From: Dyella silvae
GTDB taxonomy: Bacteria > Pseudomonadota > Gammaproteobacteria > Xanthomonadales > Rhodanobacteraceae
Direction of reading: 5' to 3'
NCBI RefSeq assembly: GCF_026421305.1
Contig: NZ_JAPJBQ010000002.1
Coordinates: 62,001 to 126,000, forward strand
Length of the DNA: 64,000 bases
In this document: positions 9,221-19,167 of the stretch, in pieces
Layout: each line of letters starts with the position of its first letter
How positions within the stretch are numbered: the first letter of the stretch is position 1
Program-made: the position numbers and the translations under genes
The notes under the pieces: generated by a model
Databases searched by the model: none
The model's input: only the letters and a program-made list of their open reading frames with translations
What the model was told of the DNA's origin: nothing

Positions 9221-9898
9221 GTGATCCGCTTCGACCAAGTCAGCAAACGCTATGAAGGTGGCCACGAGGCCCTTTCGCAACTCTCCTTCGAGGTAGCTGC
9301 GGGCGAGATGGCCTTCGTGACGGGCCATTCGGGTGCCGGCAAGAGCACCTTGCTCAAGCTGCTCGGCCTGATCGAGCGCCCTTCGCATGGCGTGATCACG
9401 CTTGAGGGCCAGAACATGGCCAAGATCGGCCGCGGCGGCATTCCCAAATTGCGCCGCCGGTTAGGCATGGTCTTCCAGGACCATCGCCTGCTGATGGATC
9501 GCACCGTGTTTGCCAACGTCGAGCTGCCGCTGATGATCGGCGGCATGGCACCCAACGAGCGGGCCAAGCGCGTGCGGGCGGCGCTGGAGAAAGTGGGTCT
9601 GCTTTCCTATGAGCGGCAGTTGCCGGCCACGCTGTCTGCCGGCGAGCAGCAGCGCGTGGGTATTGCCCGCGCCATTGTGGCCAAGCCGATGCTGCTGATC
9701 GCCGACGAACCCACCGGCAATCTCGATCCCACGCTGGCGGTGGAGATCATGAGTCTCTTCGCCGAATTTCAGAGTGTCGGGACAACCGTGCTGATCGCCA
9801 GTCACGATCTGCCGTTGATCAAGAAAATGAAGAAGCGCGTGATCGTGCTCGACCACGGTCGGCTGGTCGCTGACGTGGCCGCCCAGGAGGTGCTATGA
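9221..9898 (+). CDS. ftsE: Cell division ATP-binding protein FtsE
   Basis: A 225-residue ABC ATPase that with FtsX forms the divisome complex coupling cytokinesis to periplasmic peptidoglycan hydrolases. Walker A GHSGAGKST is at residues 35-43, the signature LSAGEQQRV near 137, and Walker B LLIADEPTGNLDP near 160. It starts at GTG. The stop overlaps the ftsX start by 4 bases (ATGA), so the two are translationally coupled. ftsY, which precedes ftsE in E. coli, is not here. Confidence 0.96.
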   Translation: MIRFDQVSKRYEGGHEALSQLSFEVAAGEMAFVTGHSGAGKSTLLKLLGLIERPSHGVITLEGQNMAKIGRGGIPKLRRRLGMVFQDHRLLMDRTVFANVELPLMIGGMAPNERAKRVRAALEKVGLLSYERQLPATLSAGEQQRVGIARAIVAKPMLLIADEPTGNLDPTLAVEIMSLFAEFQSVGTTVLIASHDLPLIKKMKKRVIVLDHGRLVADVAAQEVL

Positions 9899-10881
9899 GC
9901 ACGCAGCCCGAGTTTCCGATGGAAAGCCCGCTGCTCTCCGACCAGTCGCGCGGCATTCGCACCAAAGCCAGGCCGGTGGCGAGCTGGCGTGAACACCATG
10001 GCTGGAGCGCAGCAGCCAGCTTGCGCCGCCTGATGTCGCGCCCGGTCGGCACCTTGCTCACCGTGGCCGTCATGGCTATCGCGTTGGCGCTCCCGCTCAC
10101 CTTCTATCTGTTGCTGGGCAATGTGCAGAAGATGGGCGAGGCGCTCGGTCAGAACCAGACCGTCAGCGTGTTCCTGCAGCCGGGGCAGAGCGGTTCCTCG
10201 GCTGACCTGATGGCCAAGAAGCTGCGCGATCGCGCCGACGTGGCATCGGTCAAAGTGAAGACGCCCGACCAGGGCATGGACGAGCTGGCCAAGATGCAGG
10301 GCTTCTCTGGCGCGCTGCATACGCTGGACGCCAACCCGCTGCCCTTTGTGCTCGAAGTGCTGCCCAGGACCGACGTGAATGCGGACGGTGTCGATCGCCT
10401 GGTGGCCGACATGCGCGGCCTGCAAGGTGTGGATCAGGTGCAGGACAGCGGCACCTGGCGCCAGCGGCTGGAGGCCTTGCTCGGGGTAGGTGAGCGTGCG
10501 GTGTTAATTCTGGCTGGGCTGCTCGCCGTGGCGGTGCTGCTGGTGGTGGGCAACACCGTGCGCGTGGACATCGCCAGCCGCAGCGAAGAAATTGGCGTGC
10601 TGATGCTGGTCGGCGCCAGCCGGGCGTTTGTCCGTCGTCCTTATCTTTATGCAGGCATCTGGTACGGGCTGTTCGCCGGGGTGCTGGCGGCGGGTTTTGC
10701 GGTGCTGGTGGAACTGGCGTTGGCCGAACCGGTGGCCAAACTGGGTCAGGCTTACGCCGGTAAGTTGCAGATCGATGTGCTCCCTCCCTGGTTGTTGGCC
10801 TCGGTGCCGGTGGCGGCGGCCTTCCTGGGTTGGCTGGGCGCGCGCCTGGTCAGTGCCTGGCAGCTGCGCAAGGCCGCGTGA
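9895..10881 (+). CDS. ftsX: Cell division protein FtsX
   Basis: A 328-residue inner-membrane partner of FtsE. There is a cytoplasmic N-terminal stretch of about 55 residues and a first span near 60-80 (GTLLTVAVMAIALALPLTFYL). A periplasmic loop of about 100 residues with ALGQNQTVSVFLQPG and FVLEVLP follows, then three more spans (about 195-215, 250-270, 295-315). This is the FtsX version of the MacB/LolC permease fold. It shares a 4-base overlap with ftsE. Confidence 0.95.
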   Translation: MSTQPEFPMESPLLSDQSRGIRTKARPVASWREHHGWSAAASLRRLMSRPVGTLLTVAVMAIALALPLTFYLLLGNVQKMGEALGQNQTVSVFLQPGQSGSSADLMAKKLRDRADVASVKVKTPDQGMDELAKMQGFSGALHTLDANPLPFVLEVLPRTDVNADGVDRLVADMRGLQGVDQVQDSGTWRQRLEALLGVGERAVLILAGLLAVAVLLVVGNTVRVDIASRSEEIGVLMLVGASRAFVRRPYLYAGIWYGLFAGVLAAGFAVLVELALAEPVAKLGQAYAGKLQIDVLPPWLLASVPVAAAFLGWLGARLVSAWQLRKAA

Positions 10882-11030
10882 ACCGTGCGCCGGCTCACGT
10901 CCCGCTAGTGAGTGTCATGACAGGGTGGGATGGCTGGTGCAAGCTGCCGGCCATGGGAAACACGGTGCGGGCAGGTTGCACCGGATGCGCCGCCGGAAGG
11001 GAGCGCCGGCCAACACGTGGGTAACTGGGG

Positions 11031-11873
11031 ATGAGTACGAGTTTCAGCAGTCGAGTGGTAGGAACGGCGCCCAAAGTACTCGTGGTGGACGGCTCCAAAG
11101 TGGTGCGCCAGTTGATCACGCGGGTGCTGAAGGCCGAGCTGCCTGAGGCAGAAGCGATTGGCGCGGGCAGCGGTGCAGAAGCCAAGGAGCTGCTGGAAAC
11201 CGGCGCGTTCGATTTCATCACCATCGCGTTGCGCCTGCCCGATATGGATGGGTTGGAGCTCGCGCGCCACGTGCGCGAATCCGCGGCGCAGGCATACGTT
11301 CCCGTCGTGGTGGTGTCCGGCGATGTCGACGGGCGCTTGCACAGCCGCACGCTGGGCGAGCACGTTACCGATTACTTCGACAAGTCACTGGGATTCCAGG
11401 CGCTTGCGGAGTTCATTCGTGGCTATGTGCGCCCGGCGGAGTCGGCCGAGGGCGAAGTGCTGTACGTGGAAGACAGTCGCGTGGTCGCGCTGGCCACTCG
11501 CCGTATCCTGGAAAAACACGGTCTCACCGTGCATCACGTGGTCAGCGTCGAGGACGCGCTGGTGTTGCTCGACAAGGCGAAGGATCAGGGCAAGGTGGGT
11601 GCGGACATCGTGCTCACCGACGTCAGCCTCAAAGGCGAACTCACCGGTGGCGATCTGCTGGAGCGGATTCGTCGCGAATACAGTTACGGCAAGGGTCGTT
11701 TGCCTGTGCTGGTGATGACCGGCGACGAGAATCCGGCCAACCAGGCTGCGCTGCTGCGCGCCGGTGCCAACGATCTGGTCGAAAAGCCGATCGAAGAAAA
11801 ACTGCTGATGACGAAGCTGCTGTTCCAGTTGCGCGTGTCGCAGCATCTGCGCGAACACGACGAGGCAGCATGA
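11031..11873 (+). CDS. Tandem-receiver response regulator, first receiver degenerate
   Basis: A 280-residue protein made of two receiver domains and no output domain. The first (about 14-130) lacks the phosphoacceptor: the usual Asp before the RLPDMDG turn is Ala66 ([10 protein letters not shown]), and the acidic pair is reduced to VVDGS. The second (about 142-275) is intact: VLYVEDS, Asp197 in LTDVSL, Thr in MTGD, and Lys in EKP. This suggests a phosphorylatable receiver coupled to a pseudo-receiver used for dimerisation or partner binding. The stop overlaps the ung start by 4 bases (ATGA). The cognate kinase is not evident. Confidence 0.85.
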   Translation: MSTSFSSRVVGTAPKVLVVDGSKVVRQLITRVLKAELPEAEAIGAGSGAEAKELLETGAFDFITIALRLPDMDGLELARHVRESAAQAYVPVVVVSGDVDGRLHSRTLGEHVTDYFDKSLGFQALAEFIRGYVRPAESAEGEVLYVEDSRVVALATRRILEKHGLTVHHVVSVEDALVLLDKAKDQGKVGADIVLTDVSLKGELTGGDLLERIRREYSYGKGRLPVLVMTGDENPANQAALLRAGANDLVEKPIEEKLLMTKLLFQLRVSQHLREHDEAA

Positions 11874-12571
11874 CCGAGGACAAGATCAAGCTTGAGCCGT
11901 CATGGAAGGCGCGCATTGGGGATTACCTGATGCGGCCGGACATGCAGGCTCTCGGCGAATTCCTGCGTGCGGAAAAACAGGCGGGCAAAGTGGTCTATCC
12001 GCCCGGGCCGGAGATCTTTTCCGCGTTCGATCACACGCCGTTTGATGACGTGCGGGTGGTGATCCTGGGACAAGACCCCTACCACGGTCCTAACCAGGCC
12101 CATGGTCTGTGCTTTTCGGTGCGCCCCGGCGTCCCGGCCCCGCCTTCGCTGCAAAACATCTTCAAAGAGATTCACCGGGATCTGGGACTTCGGGCACCCG
12201 ACCACGGTTGCCTGACCCCATGGGCCGACCGGGGCGTGCTGCTGCTCAATGCCGTGCTCACCGTGCAGCAGAGCATGGCGGCCTCCCACCAGGGCAAGGG
12301 CTGGGAGGGGTTCACGGACGCCGCCATCGATGCGCTTAACCGCGAGCGAGAAGGGCTGATCTTCATGCTCTGGGGGTCCTACGCCCAGAAGAAGGGTCAG
12401 CTCATCGACAGCCAGCGACATTGTGTTTTGCGATCCGTGCACCCATCTCCTTTGTCAGCGCACCGGGGTTTCATTGGCTGCGGGCACTTCTCGGCCGCCA
12501 ATCGCTACCTGGAAAGCCGTGGGGTTACCCCCATCGACTGGTCCCTGCCGATGCGCGCCGAGCTCGGTTGA
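11870..12571 (+). CDS. ung: Uracil-DNA glycosylase
   Basis: A 233-residue family 1 UDG that removes uracil from DNA as the first step of base-excision repair. The water-activating loop GQDPYHG has Asp69. [20 protein letters not shown] forms the proline-rich clamp region, and the uracil-recognition loop [11 protein letters not shown] is near residue 193. Length is normal (E. coli 229). It is translationally coupled to the preceding receiver protein by a 4-base overlap. The last residues run to MRAELG and a 186-base gap to rpoH follows. Confidence 0.97.
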   Translation: MTEDKIKLEPSWKARIGDYLMRPDMQALGEFLRAEKQAGKVVYPPGPEIFSAFDHTPFDDVRVVILGQDPYHGPNQAHGLCFSVRPGVPAPPSLQNIFKEIHRDLGLRAPDHGCLTPWADRGVLLLNAVLTVQQSMAASHQGKGWEGFTDAAIDALNREREGLIFMLWGSYAQKKGQLIDSQRHCVLRSVHPSPLSAHRGFIGCGHFSAANRYLESRGVTPIDWSLPMRAELG

Positions 12572-12636
12572 ACAGGCTTTTCACGACCCCTGAACCGCCG
12601 CGACGGCATAGTGCGACCTCCCCTGGGGTACCTCGC

Positions 12637-12665
12637 TGGACAGAGGCCCTAAATTCCTGTACTAT
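12637..12665 (+). promoter_or_regulatory. Sigma70-type promoter of rpoH
   Basis: TGGACA (12637-12642), 17-bp spacer, TACTAT (12660-12665). The expected transcription start is near 12672, giving a leader of about 86 nt that contains the CIRCE operator and an AGGAGGT ribosome site. Confidence 0.65.
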
Positions 12666-12701
12666 TCAGTTCATCAAAGGTCCCGGAACCTTTCGGGGCC
12701 T

Positions 12702-12728
12702 TTAGCACTCTCCCTATGCGAGTGCTAA
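12702..12728. promoter_or_regulatory. CIRCE operator (HrcA site) upstream of rpoH
   Basis: TTAGCACTC (12702-12710), 9-nt spacer, GAGTGCTAA (12720-12728): a perfect match to the CIRCE inverted repeat bound by the heat-shock repressor HrcA. It lies about 30-57 bases after the predicted rpoH start site and 29 bases before the ATG. HrcA bound here would block rpoH transcription until heat inactivates it. The same sequence forms a 9-bp hairpin in the mRNA leader. Confidence 0.93.
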
Positions 12729-12757
12729 TCTGATCCCCTATTCAGGAGGTTCCGCAC

Positions 12758-13615
<858 letters not shown>

Positions 13616-13639
13616 TCTTTCCGATCGGCGTAACATGCC

Positions 13640-13661
13640 AACGGCCCCTCCAGGGGCCGTT
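13640..13661 (+). terminator. Terminator of rpoH
   Basis: A GC-rich palindrome of 10 bp per arm (13640-13649 / 13652-13661; the real loop is probably 4 nt) followed by TT, 24 bases past the rpoH stop. Confidence 0.75.
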
Positions 13662-13724
13662 TGGCTATGCGGAGACAAGGCTGCCTCCGTATCCTTGGGT
13701 CCGGATCTCCACAGCCTTTCCGTC

Positions 13725-14423
13725 ATGCCCCGAGTGCTTGTTATCGAAGACGACGAAGCTACGGCGCGAGAAATCGTCGCCGAGCTTAGTGTGCACGGCA
13801 TGGTGGCCGATTGGGTGGCCAATGGCCGCGACGGTCTCGCGCACGCGACGCAGCGCGACTACGACCTGGTGACGCTGGATCGTATGTTGCCGGGCATGGA
13901 TGGCATCGACGTCGTGGCGGAAATGCGCCGGGCCAACGTCGACACGCCGGTGCTAATGATCAGTGCGTTGAGCGATGTGGACGAACGCGTGCGCGGCTTA
14001 CGCGCCGGCGGCGACGATTACCTGACCAAACCATTTGCGCCCGACGAAATGGCCGCGCGCGCGGAAGTGCTGCTGCGCCGCCGTCAACCACAAGGCGCGC
14101 AGCGCCTGCGTGTGGCCGATCTCGAGCTGGATCTGGTGAGCCATGTGGCTTATCGCAATGGCCAGCCGTTGACGTTGCTGCCCACCGAATATCGCCTGCT
14201 CGAATTCCTGATGCGTAACTCCGGCCAGGTAGTGACCCGCACGATGATCTTCGAGACAGTGTGGGGCTTTCATTTCGATCCGGGCACCAATGTGATCGAC
14301 GTGCATATCGCGCGCTTGCGCCGCAAGATCGATGGCGGCGGCCAGACCGCGCTTATCCATACCGTGCGCGGCACCGGTTACATGCTGGCGGCCGCCAGCG
14401 AAGCAGCCACGGTGGTGTCATGA
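13725..14423 (+). CDS. OmpR/PhoB-family response regulator
   Basis: A 232-residue response regulator. The receiver domain (about 1-115) has the acidic pair EDD at 8-10, phosphoacceptor Asp52 (LDRMLPGMDG) and Lys in TKPF. The winged-helix DNA-binding domain (about 130-225) contains LPTEYRLLEFLMRN and IDVHIARLRRKID. I start at ATG 13725 because the receiver begins there; the upstream frame runs through the rpoH terminator. The stop overlaps the kinase start by 4 bases. With the kinase it probably controls the RND efflux genes that follow. Confidence 0.93.
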   Translation: MPRVLVIEDDEATAREIVAELSVHGMVADWVANGRDGLAHATQRDYDLVTLDRMLPGMDGIDVVAEMRRANVDTPVLMISALSDVDERVRGLRAGGDDYLTKPFAPDEMAARAEVLLRRRQPQGAQRLRVADLELDLVSHVAYRNGQPLTLLPTEYRLLEFLMRNSGQVVTRTMIFETVWGFHFDPGTNVIDVHIARLRRKIDGGGQTALIHTVRGTGYMLAAASEAATVVS

Positions 14424-15850
14424 GCGGACGTCCTAACGCATGGCACTCGGCCACGTCGCGGCTGATCCTTATCTACGGTGCGCTGTTTACTCTGTGGGGT
14501 TCGGTGCTGGTGGGGGTGATTCAGTGGGAAACCACGAATTACCTCAACAAGGTCATCGACCAGATGTTGCAGCAGCGCATGCACTACATGGCGTCGACAG
14601 AACCTGATCGTCTGGCAGCGACGGTGGAGGCGGCGTCGGCCATCGATCCGCACGGCATCATGTCAGTGGGTTTGTTCGACAAGGAACATCGTCCGGTGGC
14701 GGGCAACATCGACCGCCTGCCGATGTCACTGCCGCAGGATGGTCAGATCCATCTGCTGCAGCATGGTCTGCCGCGTCCGGATCGCGATGCCGAGCGTGTA
14801 CGTGCACGCGGTCTCGCGACGAAGCTGCCTAATGGCGACATCCTCGTCATTGCAAAGGACATCAGCACCGTTGACGGTATTGGCGCGATCATCCGCCGCG
14901 CCCTGCTATGGGGCATTTCGCTCACCATCATTCCCGGTCTGCTGGGCGGCTTCCTGTTGCGCCGCGGACCGGAGAAACGTATTCGCGCGTTGCAGAAAGC
15001 GACTGAGCCGATTCGCCAGGGCGATCTTTCCAAACGCTTGCCTGTAAGCCGGCGCGGTGACGAAGTCGATCAGCTGGCGGGCATCGTGAACACCATGCTG
15101 GGCGAGATCGAGCGGCTGATGAATGAGGTGAAGGGCGTGTGCGACAACATCGCGCATGACCTGCGTACACCGCTGACCCGTCTGCGTGCGCGTCTCTATC
15201 GCACGCAACATCAGTTGGAAGGTCAGCCCGAAGAGGCGCTGGTAGAGGCCTGTCTGGTCGATATCGACGAGGTGCTCACGCGCTTCCGTGCATTGCTTCG
15301 TGTATCGGAGCTGGAAGATCGCAACCGGGCGGCCTGCTTCGATGAAGTCGACGTCGGCCAGGTGCTGCGCCAGGTGCATGAGTTCTATGCGCCGGTGGCG
15401 GAAGATCGCGGCCAGCCGTTTGAGCTGGACGTGCAGCCGTTGTCGCCCATCCGCGCCGATGCCCATCTTTTGTTCGAAGCGTTGGCCAATCTGGTCGGCA
15501 ATGCCATCAAGTTCACGCCAGCGGGTGGCAAGGTCAGCCTGCGCGCGAGCATGGATAAGCGCGGGCCGCGCATCGACATCGTCGATAGTGGGCCGGGGAT
15601 CCCCACCGATGAACGCGAGGCGGTGACGCGCCGTTTCTATCGTGGTGATAACAGCCGAACCACCGCAGGTTCGGGTCTGGGGCTGAGCATCGTCAGCGCC
15701 ATCGTGCGGTTACACGGATACGCACTCGATATCGGCGAAGCCAGTAGTGGCGCGCGTCTCACGTTGTATTGCTATGCGCTCGCGCCGGGTGAGAAGCCCG
15801 GTACTTGCCTGTCGCGCTCTGTGCCAGAAGTCACGCCCGCGATCGTCTGA
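14420..15850 (+). CDS. Sensor histidine kinase of the efflux-linked two-component system
   Basis: A 476-residue membrane kinase. The first span is near 14-35 and a periplasmic sensor of about 120 residues follows. The second span is near 160-180. HAMP covers about 185-238, the dimerisation/phosphoacceptor helix has His246 (NIAHDLRTPLTRLRARL), and the HATPase domain has N-box NAIKFTPAGG, DSGPGIP and GSGLGLSIV. It is translationally coupled to the response regulator. The signal is unknown; a toxic compound exported by the downstream pump is a reasonable guess. Confidence 0.92.
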   Translation: MSGRPNAWHSATSRLILIYGALFTLWGSVLVGVIQWETTNYLNKVIDQMLQQRMHYMASTEPDRLAATVEAASAIDPHGIMSVGLFDKEHRPVAGNIDRLPMSLPQDGQIHLLQHGLPRPDRDAERVRARGLATKLPNGDILVIAKDISTVDGIGAIIRRALLWGISLTIIPGLLGGFLLRRGPEKRIRALQKATEPIRQGDLSKRLPVSRRGDEVDQLAGIVNTMLGEIERLMNEVKGVCDNIAHDLRTPLTRLRARLYRTQHQLEGQPEEALVEACLVDIDEVLTRFRALLRVSELEDRNRAACFDEVDVGQVLRQVHEFYAPVAEDRGQPFELDVQPLSPIRADAHLLFEALANLVGNAIKFTPAGGKVSLRASMDKRGPRIDIVDSGPGIPTDEREAVTRRFYRGDNSRTTAGSGLGLSIVSAIVRLHGYALDIGEASSGARLTLYCYALAPGEKPGTCLSRSVPEVTPAIV

Positions 15851-15963
15851 GGATCGCGTTAGCGGCAACATGAAATTATCTTCATGCGTGCGGATGATCC
15901 GCGCGCAAGTGGTGCATGCGAAAATTTGTCGCGACGCATCATTCGCGCACGGAAATCCCCCGC

Positions 15964-18900
15964 ATGCTTGGCATCGTCCGGATCGCGCTCACGCGGCCCT
16001 ACACGTTTATTGTTCTCGCTCTCGCCATTTTCATCTTTGGCGTGATGTCAGCCTTACGTACGCCCACCGACATTTTTCCGGAGATCAACATCCCGGTGAT
16101 TGCGGTGGCCTGGCAGTTCACCGGCATGACGCCCGACCAAATGGCCGGACGCATGAACACGCCCTTCGAGCGTGTGCTCACCACGACCGTCAACGACGTC
16201 GAGCACATCGAGTCGGAGTCGATCAACGGCATGGGCATCACCAAGATCTTCTTCCAGCCGGGCGTGAACATCGCGGTGGCGAATGCCCAGGTGACGGCGG
16301 TCGCGCAGACGCTGCTCAAGCAGATGCCTGCAGGCGCCACGCCGCCGTTGATCGTGAACTACAACGCATCCACGGTACCGATTCTGCAGCTCGCGCTCTC
16401 TGGCAAGGGTCTGAGCGAGCAGCAGCTGGGCGATCTGGGCCTCAACCTGCTGCGCCCGCAGCTGGTGACGGTGCCGGGTGCGGCCATTCCTTATCCGTTC
16501 GGCGGCAAGACCCGTCAGATACAGCTGGATGTGGATCCGGCGGCGCTGCAGGCGCGTGGGCTGTCCACGCAAGACGTGGCGAACGCATTAGCCAATCAGC
16601 AGCAGATCAGCCCGATCGGCACGCAGAAGATTGGCAAATACGAATACGTGATGGAGCTGAACAACGCAGCGACGCACGTGCAGGAGCTGGAAGACCTGCC
16701 GGTCAAGATGGACAACGGCACCACCATCTACGTTCGTGACGTGGCCCATGTGCGCGATGGCAACCCGCCGCAAACCAATATCGTGCATGTCGATGGCGTG
16801 CGTTCAACGCTGCTGTCGGTGCTGAAGAACGGCTCCACCTCCACGCTCGCCATTGTGGCGGGTGCGCGCGACAAGCTTGCGCAGATGAAGGACGCGTTGC
16901 CGGAAAACCTGACCGTGACGCCGATTGGCGACCAATCGCTGTTCGTGCGTGCATCGATTGATGGCGTGGTGCGCGAAGGCATCATTGCTGCCGCGCTCAC
17001 CAGTCTGATGATCCTGCTGTTCCTGGGTAGCTGGCGTTCGACGCTGATCATCACCACGTCGATTCCGCTCGCAGTGCTTGGCTCGGTGTTCACGCTGTCG
17101 GCGATCGGGCAGACGCTCAACATCATGACGCTGGGTGGCCTCGCGCTTGCCGTGGGCATCCTGGTGGACGAAGCGACGGTGACCATCGAGAACATCAACT
17201 GGCATCTGGAGCAGGGCAAGGATGTCATCACGGCGATCGTCGATGGTTCGGCGCAGATCATCGTGCCGGCGTTCGTGTCGCTGTGCTGCATCTGTATCGT
17301 GTTCGTGCCGATGTTCTTCCTGCCGGGTGTCGCACGCTATTTGTTTGTGCCGATGGCGGAGGCAGTGATCTTTGCGATGATCTTCTCCTTCATCCTGTCG
17401 CGCACGCTCGTGCTGACGATGGCGAAGTACCTGCTGCACGAGCACCCGCCGACCGTGGACGAGCACGGGCAGCACCTACCGCTTCCGCCGCCGACATCCG
17501 CGCTAGGCCGCTTTCAGCGTGGCTTCGTGGATCGCTTCGAGATCTTTCGTGCCGGCTACAGTGGCTTGCTCAACCTCGCCATGCAGCATCGCAAAGTCTT
17601 CGTCATGGGATTTCTCGGCTTTGTGGTGGCGTCGTTCCTGCTGTTGCCGACGCTTGGGCGCAACTTCTTCCCCGACGTGGATGGCGGCCAGATCCTGGTG
17701 CACGTCCGTGCACCGGTGGGCACACGCGTCGAGGTGACGGCAGGCGAGTTTGCCGACATCGAGAAGGCCATCCGCCAGGTCATTCCGCCCGATGAACTGG
17801 AGGCGGTGGTCGACAACATCGGTCAGTACGCCAGCTCGATCAACACCATCTACAACAACACGGGCGAGGTGGGCGAGCAGGATGGCGATATCCAGATCTC
17901 GCTCAAGGAAGGCCATCACCCCAGCGCGGACTACGTGAAGGCCCTGCGCGAAAAGCTGCCGCGTCAGTTCCCCGGTTCCACCTTCTCGTTCCCGCCGGCC
18001 GACATCGTCAGTCAGATTCTTAACTTCGGTTCGCCGGCGCCGATCGACCTGCAGGTTCGCGGCTTCCATCTCGACCAGAACTTTGCCTATGCCAACGAGC
18101 TGCTGAACAAGATCCGCCAGATTCCGGGCGTGGCCGATGCACGCCTGCAGCAGTCGCAAGCGCAGCCGGCGTTCCGTATCGACGTGGACCGCACGCGGGC
18201 GCAATTGCTGGGCCTGACCGAAGGCGACGTCACGAGCAGCCTCATTGCCGATCTTTCGGGTACGGCCCAGGTGGCACCGACCTACTGGCTCAATCCCGAC
18301 AACAACGTGACGTATCCCATCTCGGCGCAGGTGCCGCAGTACCGGCTCGAAACGTTGGCGCAGCTGAGCAACCTGCCGATTACTTCCAAGAGTGGCGGCA
18401 GTGCGCAAGTACTTGGCGCGCTCGCGGATCTGACGCGCACCCATCGCAATACCATCGTTAGCCAGTACAACATTCAGTCGATGGTGGAGGTTTTTGCCAC
18501 CACGCAGGGCCGTGACCTCGGTGCGGTGGCCAACGACATCCGTCAGGTGCTCAGCGATACGGAGAAGGACAAGCCCAAGGGCGCCACCGTGGCGCTACTG
18601 GGTCAGGTGCAGACCATGCACGACTCCTACTACGGCCTACTGTTCGGTCTGCTTGGCTCCGGCGTGCTGGTTTATCTGCTGATCGTGGTGAACTTCCAGT
18701 CGTGGACTGACCCGTTCGTGATCATCACCGCGTTGCCGGCGGCGCTCGCGGGCATCGTGTGGATGTTGTTTGTCACCCACACCTCGCTGTCGGTGCCGGC
18801 GTTGACGGGCGCGATCATGTGCATGGGTGTGGCCACGGCCAACTCGGTGCTGGTGGTCAGCTTCTGCCGCGAGCGCCTGGCATTCCACGGTGATCCTGTA

Positions 18901-19167
18901 CTGGCAGCACGCGAAGCGGGCTTCGTACGTTTCCGTCCGGTGCTGATGACGGCGTTGGCCATGATCATCGGTATGGTGCCGATGGCGCTTGGCCTGGGTG
19001 ACGGCGGCGAGCAGAACGCGCCGCTGGGCCGCGCGGTTATCGGTGGCCTGCTGTTTGCCACGACGGCGACGCTGATTTTCGTTCCTGTCGTTTTTTCCAT
19101 TATGCATGCGCGGCACAAGCACACGCCTGAGTCGGCTGGCCATGCCGGAGAACTTGCCCATGTCTGA
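15964..19167 (+). CDS. RND efflux pump, inner-membrane permease
   Basis: A 1067-residue RND transporter driven by the proton gradient, working as a trimer with the adaptor and outer-membrane factor encoded next. The N-terminus (IALTRPYTFIVLALAIFIFGV) is the first span; twelve spans and two large periplasmic loops follow the AcrB plan. In span 4 the AcrB Asp-Asp pair appears as Asp402-Glu403 (GILVDEATVTIENIN). This differs from both AcrB (DD) and CusA-type metal pumps, so drug or organic substrates are more likely than metal ions. ATG 15964 is chosen by homology with the RND start; an earlier in-frame ATG at 15916 is possible. The gene order pump-adaptor-OMF differs from the common adaptor-pump-OMF. 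Confidence 0.93.
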   Translation: MLGIVRIALTRPYTFIVLALAIFIFGVMSALRTPTDIFPEINIPVIAVAWQFTGMTPDQMAGRMNTPFERVLTTTVNDVEHIESESINGMGITKIFFQPGVNIAVANAQVTAVAQTLLKQMPAGATPPLIVNYNASTVPILQLALSGKGLSEQQLGDLGLNLLRPQLVTVPGAAIPYPFGGKTRQIQLDVDPAALQARGLSTQDVANALANQQQISPIGTQKIGKYEYVMELNNAATHVQELEDLPVKMDNGTTIYVRDVAHVRDGNPPQTNIVHVDGVRSTLLSVLKNGSTSTLAIVAGARDKLAQMKDALPENLTVTPIGDQSLFVRASIDGVVREGIIAAALTSLMILLFLGSWRSTLIITTSIPLAVLGSVFTLSAIGQTLNIMTLGGLALAVGILVDEATVTIENINWHLEQGKDVITAIVDGSAQIIVPAFVSLCCICIVFVPMFFLPGVARYLFVPMAEAVIFAMIFSFILSRTLVLTMAKYLLHEHPPTVDEHGQHLPLPPPTSALGRFQRGFVDRFEIFRAGYSGLLNLAMQHRKVFVMGFLGFVVASFLLLPTLGRNFFPDVDGGQILVHVRAPVGTRVEVTAGEFADIEKAIRQVIPPDELEAVVDNIGQYASSINTIYNNTGEVGEQDGDIQISLKEGHHPSADYVKALREKLPRQFPGSTFSFPPADIVSQILNFGSPAPIDLQVRGFHLDQNFAYANELLNKIRQIPGVADARLQQSQAQPAFRIDVDRTRAQLLGLTEGDVTSSLIADLSGTAQVAPTYWLNPDNNVTYPISAQVPQYRLETLAQLSNLPITSKSGGSAQVLGALADLTRTHRNTIVSQYNIQSMVEVFATTQGRDLGAVANDIRQVLSDTEKDKPKGATVALLGQVQTMHDSYYGLLFGLLGSGVLVYLLIVVNFQSWTDPFVIITALPAALAGIVWMLFVTHTSLSVPALTGAIMCMGVATANSVLVVSFCRERLAFHGDPVLAAREAGFVRFRPVLMTALAMIIGMVPMALGLGDGGEQNAPLGRAVIGGLLFATTATLIFVPVVFSIMHARHKHTPESAGHAGELAHV

